Origin: Symbiodinium natans
Taxonomy: Eukaryota; Sar; Dinophyceae; Suessiales; Symbiodiniaceae
NCBI GenBank assembly: GCA_905221605.1
Contig: CAJNDS010001280.1
Coordinates: 501,001-565,000, forward strand
Length of the DNA: 64,000 nt
Direction of reading: 5' to 3'
Shown here: positions 1 through 10,063 of the stretch, one piece after another
Numbering within the stretch: position 1 is the first letter of the stretch
Layout: each line of letters starts with the position of its first letter
Notes under the pieces: generated by a model
Seen by the model: the letters and a program-made list of their open reading frames with translations, nothing else
What the model was told of the DNA's origin: nothing
The model's database searches: none
Made by a program: the position numbers and the translations under genes

Positions 1-58
1 CCTAAACCCTAAACCCTAAACCCTAAACCCTAAACCCTAAACCCTAAACCCTAAACCC
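1..58. repeat. CCCTAAA telomere-like array at the window edge
   Basis: About eight perfect CCCTAAA units. The orientation (C-rich strand reading rightward at the left edge) is what a true left chromosome end would show, but equally clean arrays occur throughout the window, so this cannot be called a chromosome terminus from the sequence alone. Confidence 0.9.
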
Positions 59-61
59 CCT

Positions 62-136
62 TAAGTACACACGCCAAGCTTCTCTCTTGGGATCCGATGT
101 CTTATTGATCTTTAATGGCGCACCCCGGCATCTCGA
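62..136 (-). CDS. Exon-like island, unknown protein
   Basis: Read on the minus strand after a TAG acceptor-like border at 138-137, one frame stays open for 25 codons and gives a mixed-charge peptide containing APLKINKTSDPKREAWRVYL. It is flanked on both sides by telomere-like repeat. No domain is recognisable, and the call rests only on frame openness and protein-like composition. Confidence 0.3.
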
Positions 137-279
137 CTAGCTGAGGCAGGTCAGTGTGCGTGGGGTGTGTGAGAGGGATGGCGGGCGCATTAGGGTTTAG
201 GGTTTAGGGTTTCGGGTTTAGGGTTTAGGGTTTAGGGTCAGATGCTCGTAGTGTAAGCTTTCTTGGTTTTGGGGTTTAG

Positions 280-360
280 GACAAGCAGGCCAACATTATG
301 AGTCGGAGAAGCCATGGTTTTGCACCGTGGGCGGTGGTCGTACTATACGTGCAAAAGGGG
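280..360 (+). CDS. Exon-like island, unknown protein
   Basis: After a TTTAG border at 275-279 the frame is open for 27 codons (DKQANIMSRRSHGFAPWAVV followed by VLYVQKG). It lies between TTTAGGG repeat on the left and degenerate CCCTGAA-type repeat on the right. Function unknown; this may be an internal exon or a decayed one. Confidence 0.3.
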
Positions 361-2633
361 ATTTAAAACCCTGAAAGCCCTTAACCTGAAACCCTTCAAA
401 CTACAGCCCTGAAAGCAGGTAAACCTAAACCCTAAACCCTAAACCCTAACCCTAAACCCTAAACCCTAAACCCTAAACCCTAAACCCTAAACCCTAAACC
501 CTAAACCCTAAACCTTAAACCCTAAACCCTAAACCCTAAACCCTAATCCCAAAACCCTTTAAGCCCTTCCAAGCTTCAACCCCGCAAGCCCCAAGGAAGG
601 GACCCACCAAGGCCCCAACCCCAAACCCCAAACCCTAAAGCCCCCCCAAAAACAGCCCTAAGCCCTAAAGCCCTAAACCCCTAAGCCCTAACCCTAAGCC
701 CTAAGCCCTAAGCCCTAAGCCCAAAGCCCAAAGCCCCCCAAGGGGGCCAGAGTTTGAGTTGAACCTGAACCTGCCTACCTGAAGAGAGAAGCGCCCGCCG
801 TTCCGAGCACCACAGGGGGTACCCTTTTGTTGGGTTCCTATACGAAGGGTTTTTGTAGTCTGGGGGATCCTATAATAAAGACTAGGAACACCCAAAAATG
901 TTGTAGGGTTTAGGGCGTTTAGGGTTTAGGGTTTAGGGTTTAGGGTTTAGGGTTATAGCAAGCTGAGTAGTTGAGTGAGCACACTTTACACTTTTCGGGA
1001 TTCTTTATTCCCCATGGAACTGAAAGTCTGCACTTTGTGGGGGGCGTATGAACTCAGCAACTAAGTACATCAGGGGTCTGGGGTTTAGGGTTTAGGGTTT
1101 AGGGTTTAGGGTTTAGGGCTTAGGGTTTAGGGTTTAGGGTTTAGGGTACCCCTTATTTCTTGTGTTATCGCACAGCCAAGGGCTGGAATGCGCAGAGAAA
1201 AGGTCGGCCAACCTTCAAACCCTAAACCCTAAACCCTAAACCCTAAACCCTAAACCCTAAACCCTAAACCCTAAACCCTAAACCCTAAACCCTAAACCCT
1301 AAACCCTAAACCCTAAACCTCAAACCCTAAACCCTAAACCCTAAACCCTCAACCCTAAACCCTAAACCCCAAACCCTAAACCCTAAACCCTAAACCCTAA
1401 GTTGTTCCAAGCTTAGGAATGGTTCAGGGTTTGAGCTTCCCTAAACCCTAGGCCCTAAACCCTGAACCGTCAAGCCTGAACCCTAAACCCTAAACCCTAA
1501 ACCCTGAACCCTGAACCCTCAAGCCTAAACCCTAAACGCTAAAAAGGTTAGTAAGCCCTCATGAGCTTTCAAGCAGGGTTGGAGGTGTGGGGCCTCAAGC
1601 CTCTCGCTCCTAAGAGCTTGGGGTTCAAGGTCTCGGGCAGCTTCGGGTTTAGGGTTTAGGGTTTAGGCTTTAGGGTTTAGGGTTTAGGTTTACTGAGGCT
1701 TGTTTTGCAACACATTCTTAAAGATGTCGCATTGAACCCAAAGAAACTTGAAAGAAGTTTAAGTTTCTACAGGGCCGCGGCAAACCCGCAGGCATGATCC
1801 CGAATCCTGGACGTTCAAGCAGGAACCTGACACTTGAAGGTTTATGCGTACTTGTATATAAGGAGGGTTCAGGCCCGGTTTAGGAACCCTAAATTCTGAA
1901 CCCTACAAACCCTAAGAAACCCCAAAAGCCCTAAGACCCCCAAAAGCCCCAAAAGCCCTAAAGACCCTAAGAACCACACACCCGAAAGACTCTAAAAACC
2001 CTAAAACCCCTCAAAACCCTAGAAACCCTAAAAACCCTTAAGACCCTTAAAACCCTAAAAGCCCTCTACACCCTTAAAACCCTAACAAAACTAAACCCTG
2101 AAAAAGCGTTGCTTGGAGGCCACGGCTGTCTGGGCCTGCCGCAGCCTCTGGTAGCCTGGTTGCCTTTGGCCGTTAGGGGTGGAAGGCCTTAAAACGGGTT
2201 TGGGGTTTAGGGTTTGGGGTTTAGGGTTTAGGTTTAGGGTTTAGGGTTTAGGGTTCAATTAGGGTTTCGGGTTTTGGCTATACGGGCCCCAAGACACACT
2301 CGCCTCAAGACCCTAAACCCTGAACCCCGTCCCAGCTCTTGCCGGGAACGCTTGGGAAGGCAAATCTCATCTCTTAGGGTTCTAAACCCTACCAGTATGA
2401 GCACCTTGAAGCCAGGATTGAAGTTTAGGGTTTAGGATATAGGGTTTAGGATTTAGGGTTTACGGTGTAGGTCCTCAACCCTCAACCCTAAACACACCGT
2501 AAACCCTAAACCCTCGTGTCCTTGAATTGAGTTAGGTTTAGGGTAATTTCTCCCCCGCCACCCTTCATGAAAGGAGATAAGGAGATATGTTTTGGTGAAG
2601 AAGTCGTCTAGCCACGTGCTGTGAAGGCAGGCT

Positions 2634-2687
2634 CATTCATTTTTAGTGACAAGTCCATTTCATTCATTTTTAGTGACAAGTCCACGG
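2634..2687. repeat. 27-bp tandem duplication
   Basis: CATTCATTTTTAGTGACAAG occurs at 2634 and again at 2661, a perfect two-copy head-to-tail duplication inside an otherwise unique stretch. Confidence 0.85.
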
Positions 2688-3298
2688 ACTGGGCGTAGGG
2701 AGGCATTTCAATGCCCTGAAGATAATTTTCTGCGTCCCGTAGTTTGAACTCACGATTGCCTTTTTGTGAGCATACTTGAAGGTTCGTGGGAATTACAAGC
2801 TGGTTTGTGGTGCTTTACTGTAACTTTACATCTTTAGCCTTTTTGGGTTTATTGGGTTTCCTAAGAAGGCTGCTAAAAACTACATTTATAGCTACCCTGC
2901 TAAGAGCAGCCAAGGTTAAGTTCTTATCTTACTAATCGTTCCGAAAGCTGGCCTTATGTAGGTTGCCCCGACTTTTCGGGAGGGCGTCGTCGTGCGCACG
3001 CCTGAATTTCAGGTCCTTTATGTTGTAACGGCTTGTATTTCCGTGCGCAGATCCTTAACCTGAACCCTGCACCCTAAACTCTGCACCCTAAACTCTGAAC
3101 CCTAAACCCCAAACCCTAAACCCTAAATTCACCCTTGCTTTGCTTCAGTACCCCTCAGACCCTTAGTGCTCCTCGCCTTGACATGCATGAGGCGTTGAGA
3201 GGAGAGTCAGGTAGGGTTTAGGGTTTAGGGTTTGGGGTTTTGGGGTTTAGGGTTTAGGTTAGGGTTGAATTAGGGTCTCCGAGCATTCTCAACCCTGT

Positions 3299-3443
3299 TA
3301 CCTGGAGATTCGCGGTACTTATTACCCAAATATATCTGTACTTGTAATCCACTTACAAGCCAATCTCGTGGTCGAATCTGGTTATGATTGGGCAAAAAGT
3401 ACAATCATAATTGGGTGAATAAGTACCATGAACCTGCCAGTAG
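3299..3443. mobile_element. MITE-A copy (inverted-repeat element)
   Basis: The left end reads CTGGAGATTCGCGGTACTTA and the right end TAAGTACCATGAACCTGCCA, which are imperfect inverted copies. The interior (ATTACCC, ATAATTGGGT) is also partly palindromic. The same termini recur at 16188-16432, 28488-28626, 58247-58383 and 59644-59814. The size of about 145 bp and lack of coding content fit a non-autonomous fold-back element lying in telomere-like repeat. Confidence 0.6.
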
Positions 3444-4883
3444 CCTAATCCCTAAACCCTAAATCCTAAACCCCAAGCCTAAACCCTAGAACCTCCAAGT
3501 AGAATTGGGGGTACGTGCCAGGGTTTCCTGTTGTCGATTTAGGGTTTAGGGTTTAGGGTTTCGTGTTTAGGGTTTAAGGGTTTTTATGCTTGGCGACTTG
3601 GGTCATATTATGGGTTGGGGGGAGGTAGCCCTAAACGTTACTGTACCCTAAACCCTAAACCCTAAACCCTAAACCCTAAACCCTAAACCCTAAACCCTAA
3701 ACCCTAAACCCTAAACCCTTAACCCTTAACCCTTAACCTTAAATTCCAAATCCTATATCCCAGGTTGCTGGACGCCGCGCTGGGGTCCTCCACACCGGTA
3801 GAGTCCCATGGCGCGTGTTTTGTTTAGGATTTAGGGTTTAGGGTTCAGGGTTTAGGGTTTAGGGTTTAGGGTTTAGGGTTTCAGATTTTAGGGTGGATGG
3901 TTGAGCTAGGGCCTCTTTGGATATACCTTTGAGGGTTTAGGGTTTAGGGTTCGGGTGTCGGGTTCTAGACCTTGGATCCCAACCTGAATCCCTATGGTCA
4001 GTTCTCTAAACTATGGTCCGTGTTCGGTACCCTAAATGAGAGGGGCCGCTGTATGACAAGGAAGATGGCATCCTTGCACCCCAATTAAACCCGAAACCCG
4101 AAAACTGAAACCCGAAACCCGAAACCAGAATTCCTGAACCCTAAGCCCTAAGCCCTAAGCCCTAAGCCCTAAGCCCTAAGCCCTAAGCCCTAAACCCTAA
4201 ACCCTAAACCCTAAACCCTAAACCCTAAACCCTCAACCCTAAACCCTAAACCCTAAACCCTAAACCCTAACCCTAGGCCCTTAACAGGTGAGTCTGGACA
4301 GGGTGCAGTCGACGGGCTTTATGTCTATTCGGGCCTAGTTTCGAGCTCGCGGTGGTTAAGCCCTAAACCCTAAACCCCAAGGCCCTAAACCCTTAAGACA
4401 CCCCTAAACCCCAAACCCTAAACCCTAAACCCCAAACCCTAAACACTAAACCCTAAACCCTCAACCCTAAACCGTAAACCCTAGACCCAAGACCCTAGAC
4501 CCTAAACCCTAAACCCTAGACCCTAAGCCCTAAACCCTACACCCTAAACCCTAAACCCTAAACCCTAAACCCTAAACCCTAAACCCTAAACCCTAAACCC
4601 TAAACCCTAAACCCTAAACCCCAAACCCTAACCTTACTCAACGGCTCAGTAGGTCATAAGCAAGCTCATGGCCGCTCTAAGTTGAGGTATGCTTGTGAGA
4701 AGTTGCCCTTGAATCCACGTACTGAATCCTCTAAACCCTAAACCCTAAGCCCTAAGCCCTATGCCCTAAACCCTAAACCCTAAACCCTAAACCCTAAACC
4801 CTAAACCCTAAACCCTAAACCCTGAGCCTCAAGCCCTAAACCCTAAACCCTAAACCCTAAAACCCTAAACCCTAAACCCTTAG

Positions 4884-4973
4884 TCCCTTGAGAAGGTTCC
4901 TCCACCTTGAGATCGCCGAGCGGTGCCCCCGACTCGTCGCTGCCATGCAGTGGCCCTACCTGGAAGGCTCCGG
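4884..4973 (+). CDS. Exon-like island, unknown protein
   Basis: Bordered by CCTTAG on the left and by G|GTTAGGG on the right, so a GT-AG type border is possible. The frame reads LRRFLHLEIAERCPRLVAAM and then QWPYLEGSG, a convincing amphipathic protein segment. The 5' flank is a CCCTAAA array and the 3' flank a TTTAGGG array. Family not recognised. Confidence 0.45.
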
Positions 4974-5206
4974 GTTAGGGTTTAGGGTTTAGGGTTTAGG
5001 GTTTTGGGTTTAGGGTTTAGGGTATAGGGTTTAGGGTTCAGGGTTCAGGGTTTAGGGTTTGGGGTGTGCGCAAGGTGGACCGAAGGCGGTTTAGGGTTTA
5101 GGGAACTAAGTACGTAAGGGTTTGGGGTTTAGGGTTTGGGGTTTAGGGCTTGGGGTTCAGGGTTTGGGGTTTAGGGCTTGGGGTTTGGGGTTTAGGGTTT
5201 AGGGTT

Positions 5207-5463
5207 TGGTCTGTCAAACAATAAAAGGTTTCGGCAATAGGTTGACGGGTGTTCATTGTTGATGCAGAAACGCATAGGGAATGAACTGCCAGTATACAAG
5301 GAACAAAGGATAGCGCCAAGACCGACTACAGCAACACTCACTTTGGGAAAGTAGTTGTAGAGGCAAAGACGGGGTGGACCAACTGGGATATGGTCTTGAG
5401 TCTTGATAAGCACAGAACCTACTTCACATCGTTTTGCAGGCAATCGGCGAGAACTTGAGAGCC
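5207..5463 (-). CDS. Exon with one predicted membrane helix, unknown protein
   Basis: The minus-strand frame is open for about 85 codons. It contains IKTQDHIPVGPPRLCLYNYF, then a hydrophobic run VSVAVVGLGAILCSLY that would form one membrane segment, then a Cys-containing tail (FCINNEHPSTYCRNLLLFDR). Base composition is less GC-rich than nearby repeats and codon choice looks unbiased by repeats. Both flanks are telomere-like arrays, so this is probably an internal or terminal exon whose partners lie in other islands. I do not recognise the family. Confidence 0.55.
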
Positions 5464-5475
5464 CTAGCCTTCAGC

Positions 5476-5672
5476 CTAAACCCTAAACCCTAAACCCTAA
5501 ACCCTAAACCCTAAACCCTAAACCCTAAACCCTAAACCCTAAACCCTAAACCCTAAACCCTAAACCCTAACCTAAACCCTAAACCCTAAACCCTAAACCC
5601 TAAACCCTAAACCCTAAACCCTAAACCCTAAACCCTAAACCCTAAACCCTAAACCCTAAACCCTAAACCCTA
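5476..5672. repeat. CCCTAAA array, ~197 bp
   Basis: Nearly perfect CCCTAAA units with a single dropped A at about 5571. It is one of the longer homogeneous arrays in the window. Confidence 0.95.
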
Positions 5673-5808
5673 AATGGAGCATAGTTGAAAAGCTGGTTGA
5701 AGGGCAGGGCAGCCCCATCAATTGTTGAACAGGCCAAGCCCAGCCACCAGGAGGAGGGGAGGGGGGTAGGGGGGTAGGGGGGGGGGGGGCGAAAACACCT
5801 GGTTCACC

Positions 5809-6005
5809 CACCAACCCTTGGTTCACCCACCAAGATTCGCCCACCAAGATTCGCCCACCAAAACACCGGGTTCACCCACCAAAACAGGACCGTTCACCAC
5901 ACCAAAACCCCTGGTTCACCCACCAAAACCCCTGGTTCGCCCACCAAAACCCCTGGTTCACCCACCAAAACCCCCACCAAAAACCCCGAGTTCACCCACC
6001 AAGAT
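5809..6005 (+). repeat. GGTTCACCCACCAAAACCCC tandem repeat
   Basis: About nine imperfect copies of a ~21-bp unit (CACCCACCAAAACCCCTGGT). Single or double copies recur at 9061-9090 and, inverted, at 9366-9412, each beside a homopolymer-rich element. The 98-residue Pro/Thr/Lys frame across it is a by-product of the repeat. Confidence 0.85.
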
Positions 6006-6336
6006 AGGGCCATCGAGAAGGACCCACCAAAAGGGTTCGGGGGTCGCTGCCCTACCCTCCTACCCTTTCCGACCCTTCCACTCCCCTACAGGAGCCCCAC
6101 AAGCCCCACCCTGAATCAGGGCAGGGCCCATCCTCCACACCCTCCCCACCCTTCCCTGCCCCCCTTGCCCACACTGCCCTTAGGGTTTACACCGTCGTTA
6201 CTGCAGTCGCCACTACGGGGAACCGCGCACCAAGACCGCCAGTATGGCGACCCCCAAACTCTCAAAACCAAAGCCTTAAAGTTTAGGGTTAAGGGTTTAG
6301 GGTTTGGGGTTTGGTGTTCAGGGTTTAAGGTTTAGC

Positions 6337-6497
6337 GTCCGCCGACCCTGGCGGCGTGTTGGATAGGTTTCTGGAGGTGAAAACCTCCCTTTTTCCCTCT
6401 TACGGTAGGGGGGGGTACCCCGGCAGCTTTTCCGTAGGCCACCCACACCACGTAAACCATAGGCGGTTTCGCACAGGGCATAGGGGGTCGCAGCCCC

Positions 6498-6544
<47 letters not shown>

Positions 6545-6795
6545 TACCCCCCCACCCCTCCCCCCCCCCCGACCCCCCCCCCACCCCCCCCCCCCCCCCA
6601 CCCCCCACCCCCCCCCCCAACCCCCCCCCCCTACCCCCCCCCCCCCACGTTTCACAGAGGCGCGAGCGTTTCACAACTTTTGGGATTCTGCCGAGCAGGC
6701 TGCGATGCTCTTCGAACCATGCGATGAGGAAAGCATCCTTTGAGCCGACCTTTCAACTATGCTCTGGCGGGGTCGGCGGCTTGAGCCGGAGGCTC
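6337..6795 (-). mobile_element. C/G-tract dispersed element, copy 1
   Basis: A unit beginning GTCCGCCGACCCTGGCGGCG and ending near GGAGGCTCTTAAATTT. It contains GGTGAAAACCTCCCTTTTTC, a ~165-bp near-pure C tract (6499-6656) and CCGGAGGCTCTTAAA. The same order, inverted, is found at 57331-57733, and the tract-proximal half at 9424-9672. No coding frame survives outside homopolymers. This is a dispersed non-coding repeat, possibly a non-autonomous transposon. The long C run may be misjudged in length by assembly. Confidence 0.6.
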
Positions 6796-6889
6796 TTAAA
6801 TTTAGTGTTGAGGGTTTAAGCCTAAACCCTAAACCCCAAACCCCTATAAACCCTAAACCCTAAACCCTGAACCCTAAATCCTAGTTTTT

Positions 6890-7330
6890 GGGCCCCCCGT
6901 AGCGGAGCTCCACATTCTGGGTTCGCCGTCGTGGCGGTGTATGGCAGCTTGTTCGCCGTAGTGGCGGTGTAGGCTGGCATAGGCTGGCACCGTGCGCTTT
7001 CGGGGTTGGCCGTGCGGTGCGGGTTTGTGGTTTAGGCGGGGGCTGGGGGTTCGCCGTAGTGGCGGTTAGGATGCAGGTTTGGCGGTAGGCGGTACGAGGC
7101 GTAGGTACTATTGGCGGTGTCCGTCCCGGGCTCGCAGCACTGGCGGTCTAGGTTCCCGGTTCGCGGTAGTGGCGATTGCCGTGCCGGCGCTGTAGCTTTT
7201 GGGCCCCCCGGTTGAGGTCCAGATTCTGGGTTCGCATAGTGGCGGTGTCTCGGTACTGGCGGTGTAGGCTCCCGGTTCGCCGTAGTGGCGGTCTCCCTGT
7301 TCGCCGTCCAGGCGGGGTAGGTCTGTTAGC
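6890..7330 (+). repeat. Degenerate TTCGCCGTAGTGGCGGTGTA repeat field
   Basis: At least eight imperfect copies of TTCGCCGTAGTGGCGGT, each carrying the small stem CGCC/GGCG. The field is itself duplicated: GGGCCCCCCG plus following sequence occurs at 6890 and at 7201, 311 bp apart. An inverted piece lies at 6207-6250. The overlapping reading frames are repeat shadows. Confidence 0.7.
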
Positions 7331-8588
7331 AGTCGCAGCCGTTAACCATGGCGCCGGGGGAAAGAAGCACATTCATTCTCCAAGCCTCAGCCCTCAGCCT
7401 GAACTGGGGACACGGCGTCTTGCTAAAACACAAAACCAACCAAGGCGCCCGAGCCGACCAGCCATGCTTACATGGTTGTGGCGACAGCGCTTCCACGCTG
7501 GCCAACGCGGGGGCAGACCCCGTCCACGACCTTTGTTAGCAGCTTGGTTTTTCTTGGTATGTGGTACTGGCAGAGGTGTTCTGGGGAGAGGTGGGGGTCG
7601 CTGGGTGCAAGCATTTCCAGGTCGAGCCGCGGCCAGGCCGCCCAGTACTGCAGCCGCCGCCCAGGCGTGTCGTGCCGGCGCGGCGCAGTGAGGAGCGCTC
7701 AGAACTAGGGAACTCACGTGAACGAATGTACCCGCCGGGATGGTTTGGCAGCTTGCACAGGTTCAAGCTCAGGGCGAGTTTTTGGTTCTGTCTATATCAT
7801 GGGCACCACACCCTGCCGCCCCGAAACCTGAGTAAGAGAGGTACCCAACCGTACCAGCAACGGTGTCCCCAATTCCTGGGCTCACTCTGAATGCCGGGCT
7901 TTTCCTTTTCAACACGGCAGCTCGACCACTCAGGAGTCTCCTGGGAGTCGACGCCCAGAGGCCGGTTTTTTGCTTTCAAGGCGTAAAGAGGTGTTTTTGG
8001 TCCTTTATGTGGGGTTGCAGGGGGTTCCGGGTTTAGGGTTTGGGGTTCGGTTTTTGGCTGCGGGTGAGGGGACAAGCGCCAGACACATGCCCGGCCTTGA
8101 CCTAGAAGGCAGTAGAGGACTTGCTGCGATTATCCCTTCATTGAGGAATCACGACATATCATGCAGCACGACAATTGTACGCGACAATGCGAAAGTTTGC
8201 AGGTCCGCAGGAGGAGGAGCAAGCCCCGCAGGCAGTGTCAGGGTTTAGGCGGTAAAGTCTCTACAGTACTGTTAGGGCTGCAATACATCGGGCATGCGCA
8301 CGTCGTACACCCAGTACCTGTGCGCGCGCAGCCTCCGGCCGCGGAAGTAGAATGGGGCAACATGCACCTTAGGGTTTCGGCTTTCGGGCTTTGGTTCTAG
8401 GGTTGCGGTTTTGGGTTGCGCAACAAACCCGAAACTTAAGTCCTGAAACACACGCTAGGCGTCGGCCGCAATGCGAACCAAAAGGAGGCAGTCGCTCGGC
8501 TCAATGTGAGTTTCGCTAGCTCTCCAGCGTTCAAGCGATGCATTTTCTCTTGCGCCTGAGTGTGGGGGTTTAGCGCTTGCCACGATGC
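7331..8588. other. GC-rich unique stretch without a supported gene
   Basis: Several overlapping frames are open on both strands, as expected from high GC, and none is clearly protein-like over its neighbours. A GCAACAT-like exon may exist near 8160-8250, but I cannot define borders. Short telomere-like pieces occur at 8030-8045 and 8370-8410. Confidence 0.5.
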
Positions 8589-8840
8589 ATGCGTGGCTCG
8601 CAATTCAAGCGCGGTGGAACTGCTGAGACGGTTGACGAGGATGCTGAATTTGGGGTCGATGCAGTGGAGTTGGAGCGAGACGTCCGCTCGCACGGAACTG
8701 CTGAGACGGCTGACTACGAAGGTGAATTTCCAGTCGATGCAGTGGAGCTGGAGCGAGACGTCAGATCTGACGAAAGCTTCACATGCGGGCGCAAGCTTCG
8801 GAGCCTGATCGAAGACCTCTACACGGGCGAGGCGGGCTGA
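8589..8840 (+). CDS. Acidic protein fragment with two 26-residue repeats
   Basis: Frame from ATG 8589 to TGA 8838-8840. A 78-bp unit starting at 8616 is repeated at 8694, so the protein contains GTAETVDEDAEFGVDAVELE and GTAETADYEGEFPVDAVELE, each followed by RDVRS. It ends KLRSLIEDLYTGEAG. The repeat differs mainly at codon level while keeping the Asp/Glu-rich pattern, which suggests selection on protein. An acceptor-like TTTAG lies at 8569-8573, so the ATG may be internal to a longer exon. No named domain; the sequence suggests an acidic helical repeat. Confidence 0.5.
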   Translation: MRGSQFKRGGTAETVDEDAEFGVDAVELERDVRSHGTAETADYEGEFPVDAVELERDVRSDESFTCGRKLRSLIEDLYTGEAG

Positions 8841-9423
8841 GTCTTTCGAGCTAGCGTCTCAGAAGCTGCTATTCTTGCGGCTGCTGCGTTGATCAGGTGA
8901 AGCCCCAGACCTGCGCATTCCTCAAGCTGCAAGCATGGACCCCCTACCCTGCCCCCCTACCCTGCCCACCCCCTCCCCGCCCCCCTCCCTGCCCCTGCCC
9001 CTGCCCTTCCATGCCCTCGAGGGCAAAGTGAGGGGCAGGAGAGAAAAAAAAAAAGGGGAATCACCCACCAAAACCCCTGGTTCACCCCCGCCCCCTTTTT
9101 TTTTTTTTTTTTTTTCTTTTGCTCTCCCGCCACTCACTCTCCCTACCCCCCGCTCTACGGCTCTCCTTTCCCGCAACCCATCCACCCTGCCCTGCCCTGC
9201 CCTTCTCTGTGCCCCCCCCGTCTTCTCTGGCCTGGACGGCCTCTGCTCTGTCTCGCCCTACGAAAACTGCAGATTTGTGTGGAAAACCCAACCCCCCACC
9301 CCCCCCCCCTTCCGATCCCCTCGCCCTTGCCTCCCCGACAGCGGACCCTGCCTTGAATCAGGGATTTTTTGGTGGGTGAATCTTGGTGGGTGAACCAGGG
9401 GTTTTGGTGGGCAAATCCGGTGT
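8841..9423. other. Homopolymer-rich, low-complexity stretch
   Basis: C-rich and T-rich runs (C blocks 8940-9010, A10 near 9045, T20 near 9095-9115, C11 near 9298) surround single copies of the CACCCACCAAAACCCC repeat. Reading frames here translate simple sequence only. Confidence 0.7.
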
Positions 9424-9672
9424 TTACCGTAGGGGGGGGGGGGGGTAGGGGGGGGGTAGGGGGGTGCTGGGTGGGTTTTTTCAAGGGCCCCTATGTCCTG
9501 CGCGCCTATGGTCCGTGAGTTTATGCGGTGGGTGGCCTGGCCCTCCATGGAAAAGCTGCCCGGGTACCCCCCTACCCCCCCCCCCTCCCCGCCGCCGTTT
9601 TGGGGGGGTAAGGAGGGAAAGAGGGAGGTCTTCACCTCCTTTTCCCATCCAACACGCCGCCAGGGTCGGCGG
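9424..9672 (+). mobile_element. C/G-tract dispersed element, copy 2 (partial)
   Basis: Matches the inverse of 6337-6500: G tract, then CCTATGGTCCGTGAGTTTAT, GGAAAAGCTGCCCGGGTACC, GGTCTTCACCTCC and the end CGCCAGGGTCGGCGGAC. The other half of the element (CCGGCTCAAGCC) is missing. It is followed directly by a CCCTAAA array, as in copy 3. Confidence 0.6.
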
Positions 9673-9741
9673 ACCCTAAACCCTAAACCCTAAACCCTAA
9701 ACCCTAAACCCTAAAAAACCCTAAACCCTAAACCCTAAACC

Positions 9742-9816
9742 CTGCGTAACTTCAAGCAACCTGAGAGGCTCAGACAGGCCTTCAGAACATCACAGGAAGT
9801 TAAATCTGTTTATTAA
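9742..9816 (+). CDS. Exon-like island ending in a stop, unknown protein
   Basis: LRNFKQPERLRQAFRTSQEV then KSVY and TAA (9814-9816). It directly follows a CCCTAAA array and is followed by degenerate TTTAGGG repeat. Charge pattern and lack of repeat bias suggest a real C-terminal exon. No splice acceptor is obvious at its left edge. Confidence 0.4.
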   Translation: MRNFKQPERLRQAFRTSQEVKSVY

Positions 9817-9985
9817 GGTTTTAGGGTTTAGGGCTTAGGGTTTAGGGTTAGGGTTGAGGGTCCAGGAGAAATAGGCTAACTTAGCCACCAGCTGAAGGTT
9901 TATCACTTCTTTGGGTTCCTATTCTGGGAGAGATGAAGCTAAGCCCTGAACCCTAAATGCCAAGCCCGCGCGCCACCGCACTCAC

Positions 9986-10063
9986 TTTAGAGGTGGCTTC
10001 AGTGAAGAGTTTCATATCAGCTTCGTCAAGATCACCTAGCTTCAAGAGTACAACATGTTGCTT
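9986..10063 (-). CDS. Canonical GT-AG internal exon, unknown protein
   Basis: Minus strand: pyrimidine tract and acceptor CTTTCTTTCAG just upstream (10064-10074), a 78-nt exon of exactly 26 codons (KQHVVLLKLGDLDEADMKLF then TEATSK), then donor AAA|GTGAGTGCGG (9985 downward). This is the cleanest conventional intron-exon border pair in the window. The protein family is not recognised; the segment looks like part of a helical domain. Confidence 0.6.

Larger units (their letters stand above)
59..4883. repeat. Mosaic of telomere-like arrays and short unique islands
   Basis: CCCTAAA arrays (for example 424-548, 1217-1402, 3644-3725, 4135-4275, 4490-4634, 4735-4880) and TTTAGGG arrays (190-238, 905-955, 1080-1147, 1645-1690, 3820-3885) alternate with islands of 60-400 bp. 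Degenerate forms such as CCCTAAG, CCCTGAA and CCCCAAA occur in local runs. The longest unique stretch (about 2540-3060) shows no open frame that I trust. Its segment 2838-2885 resembles 54957-55005, which suggests an old dispersed repeat. Confidence 0.85.

Noticed and set aside
1-58. True chromosome end
   Set aside because: Orientation fits, but only eight units are present and identical arrays occur internally more than forty times, so the window edge is not evidence of a telomere.
6318-6727. Three overlapping Gly- or Pro-rich ORFs
   Set aside because: They cross the C tract of the dispersed element; different frames give the same kind of peptide.
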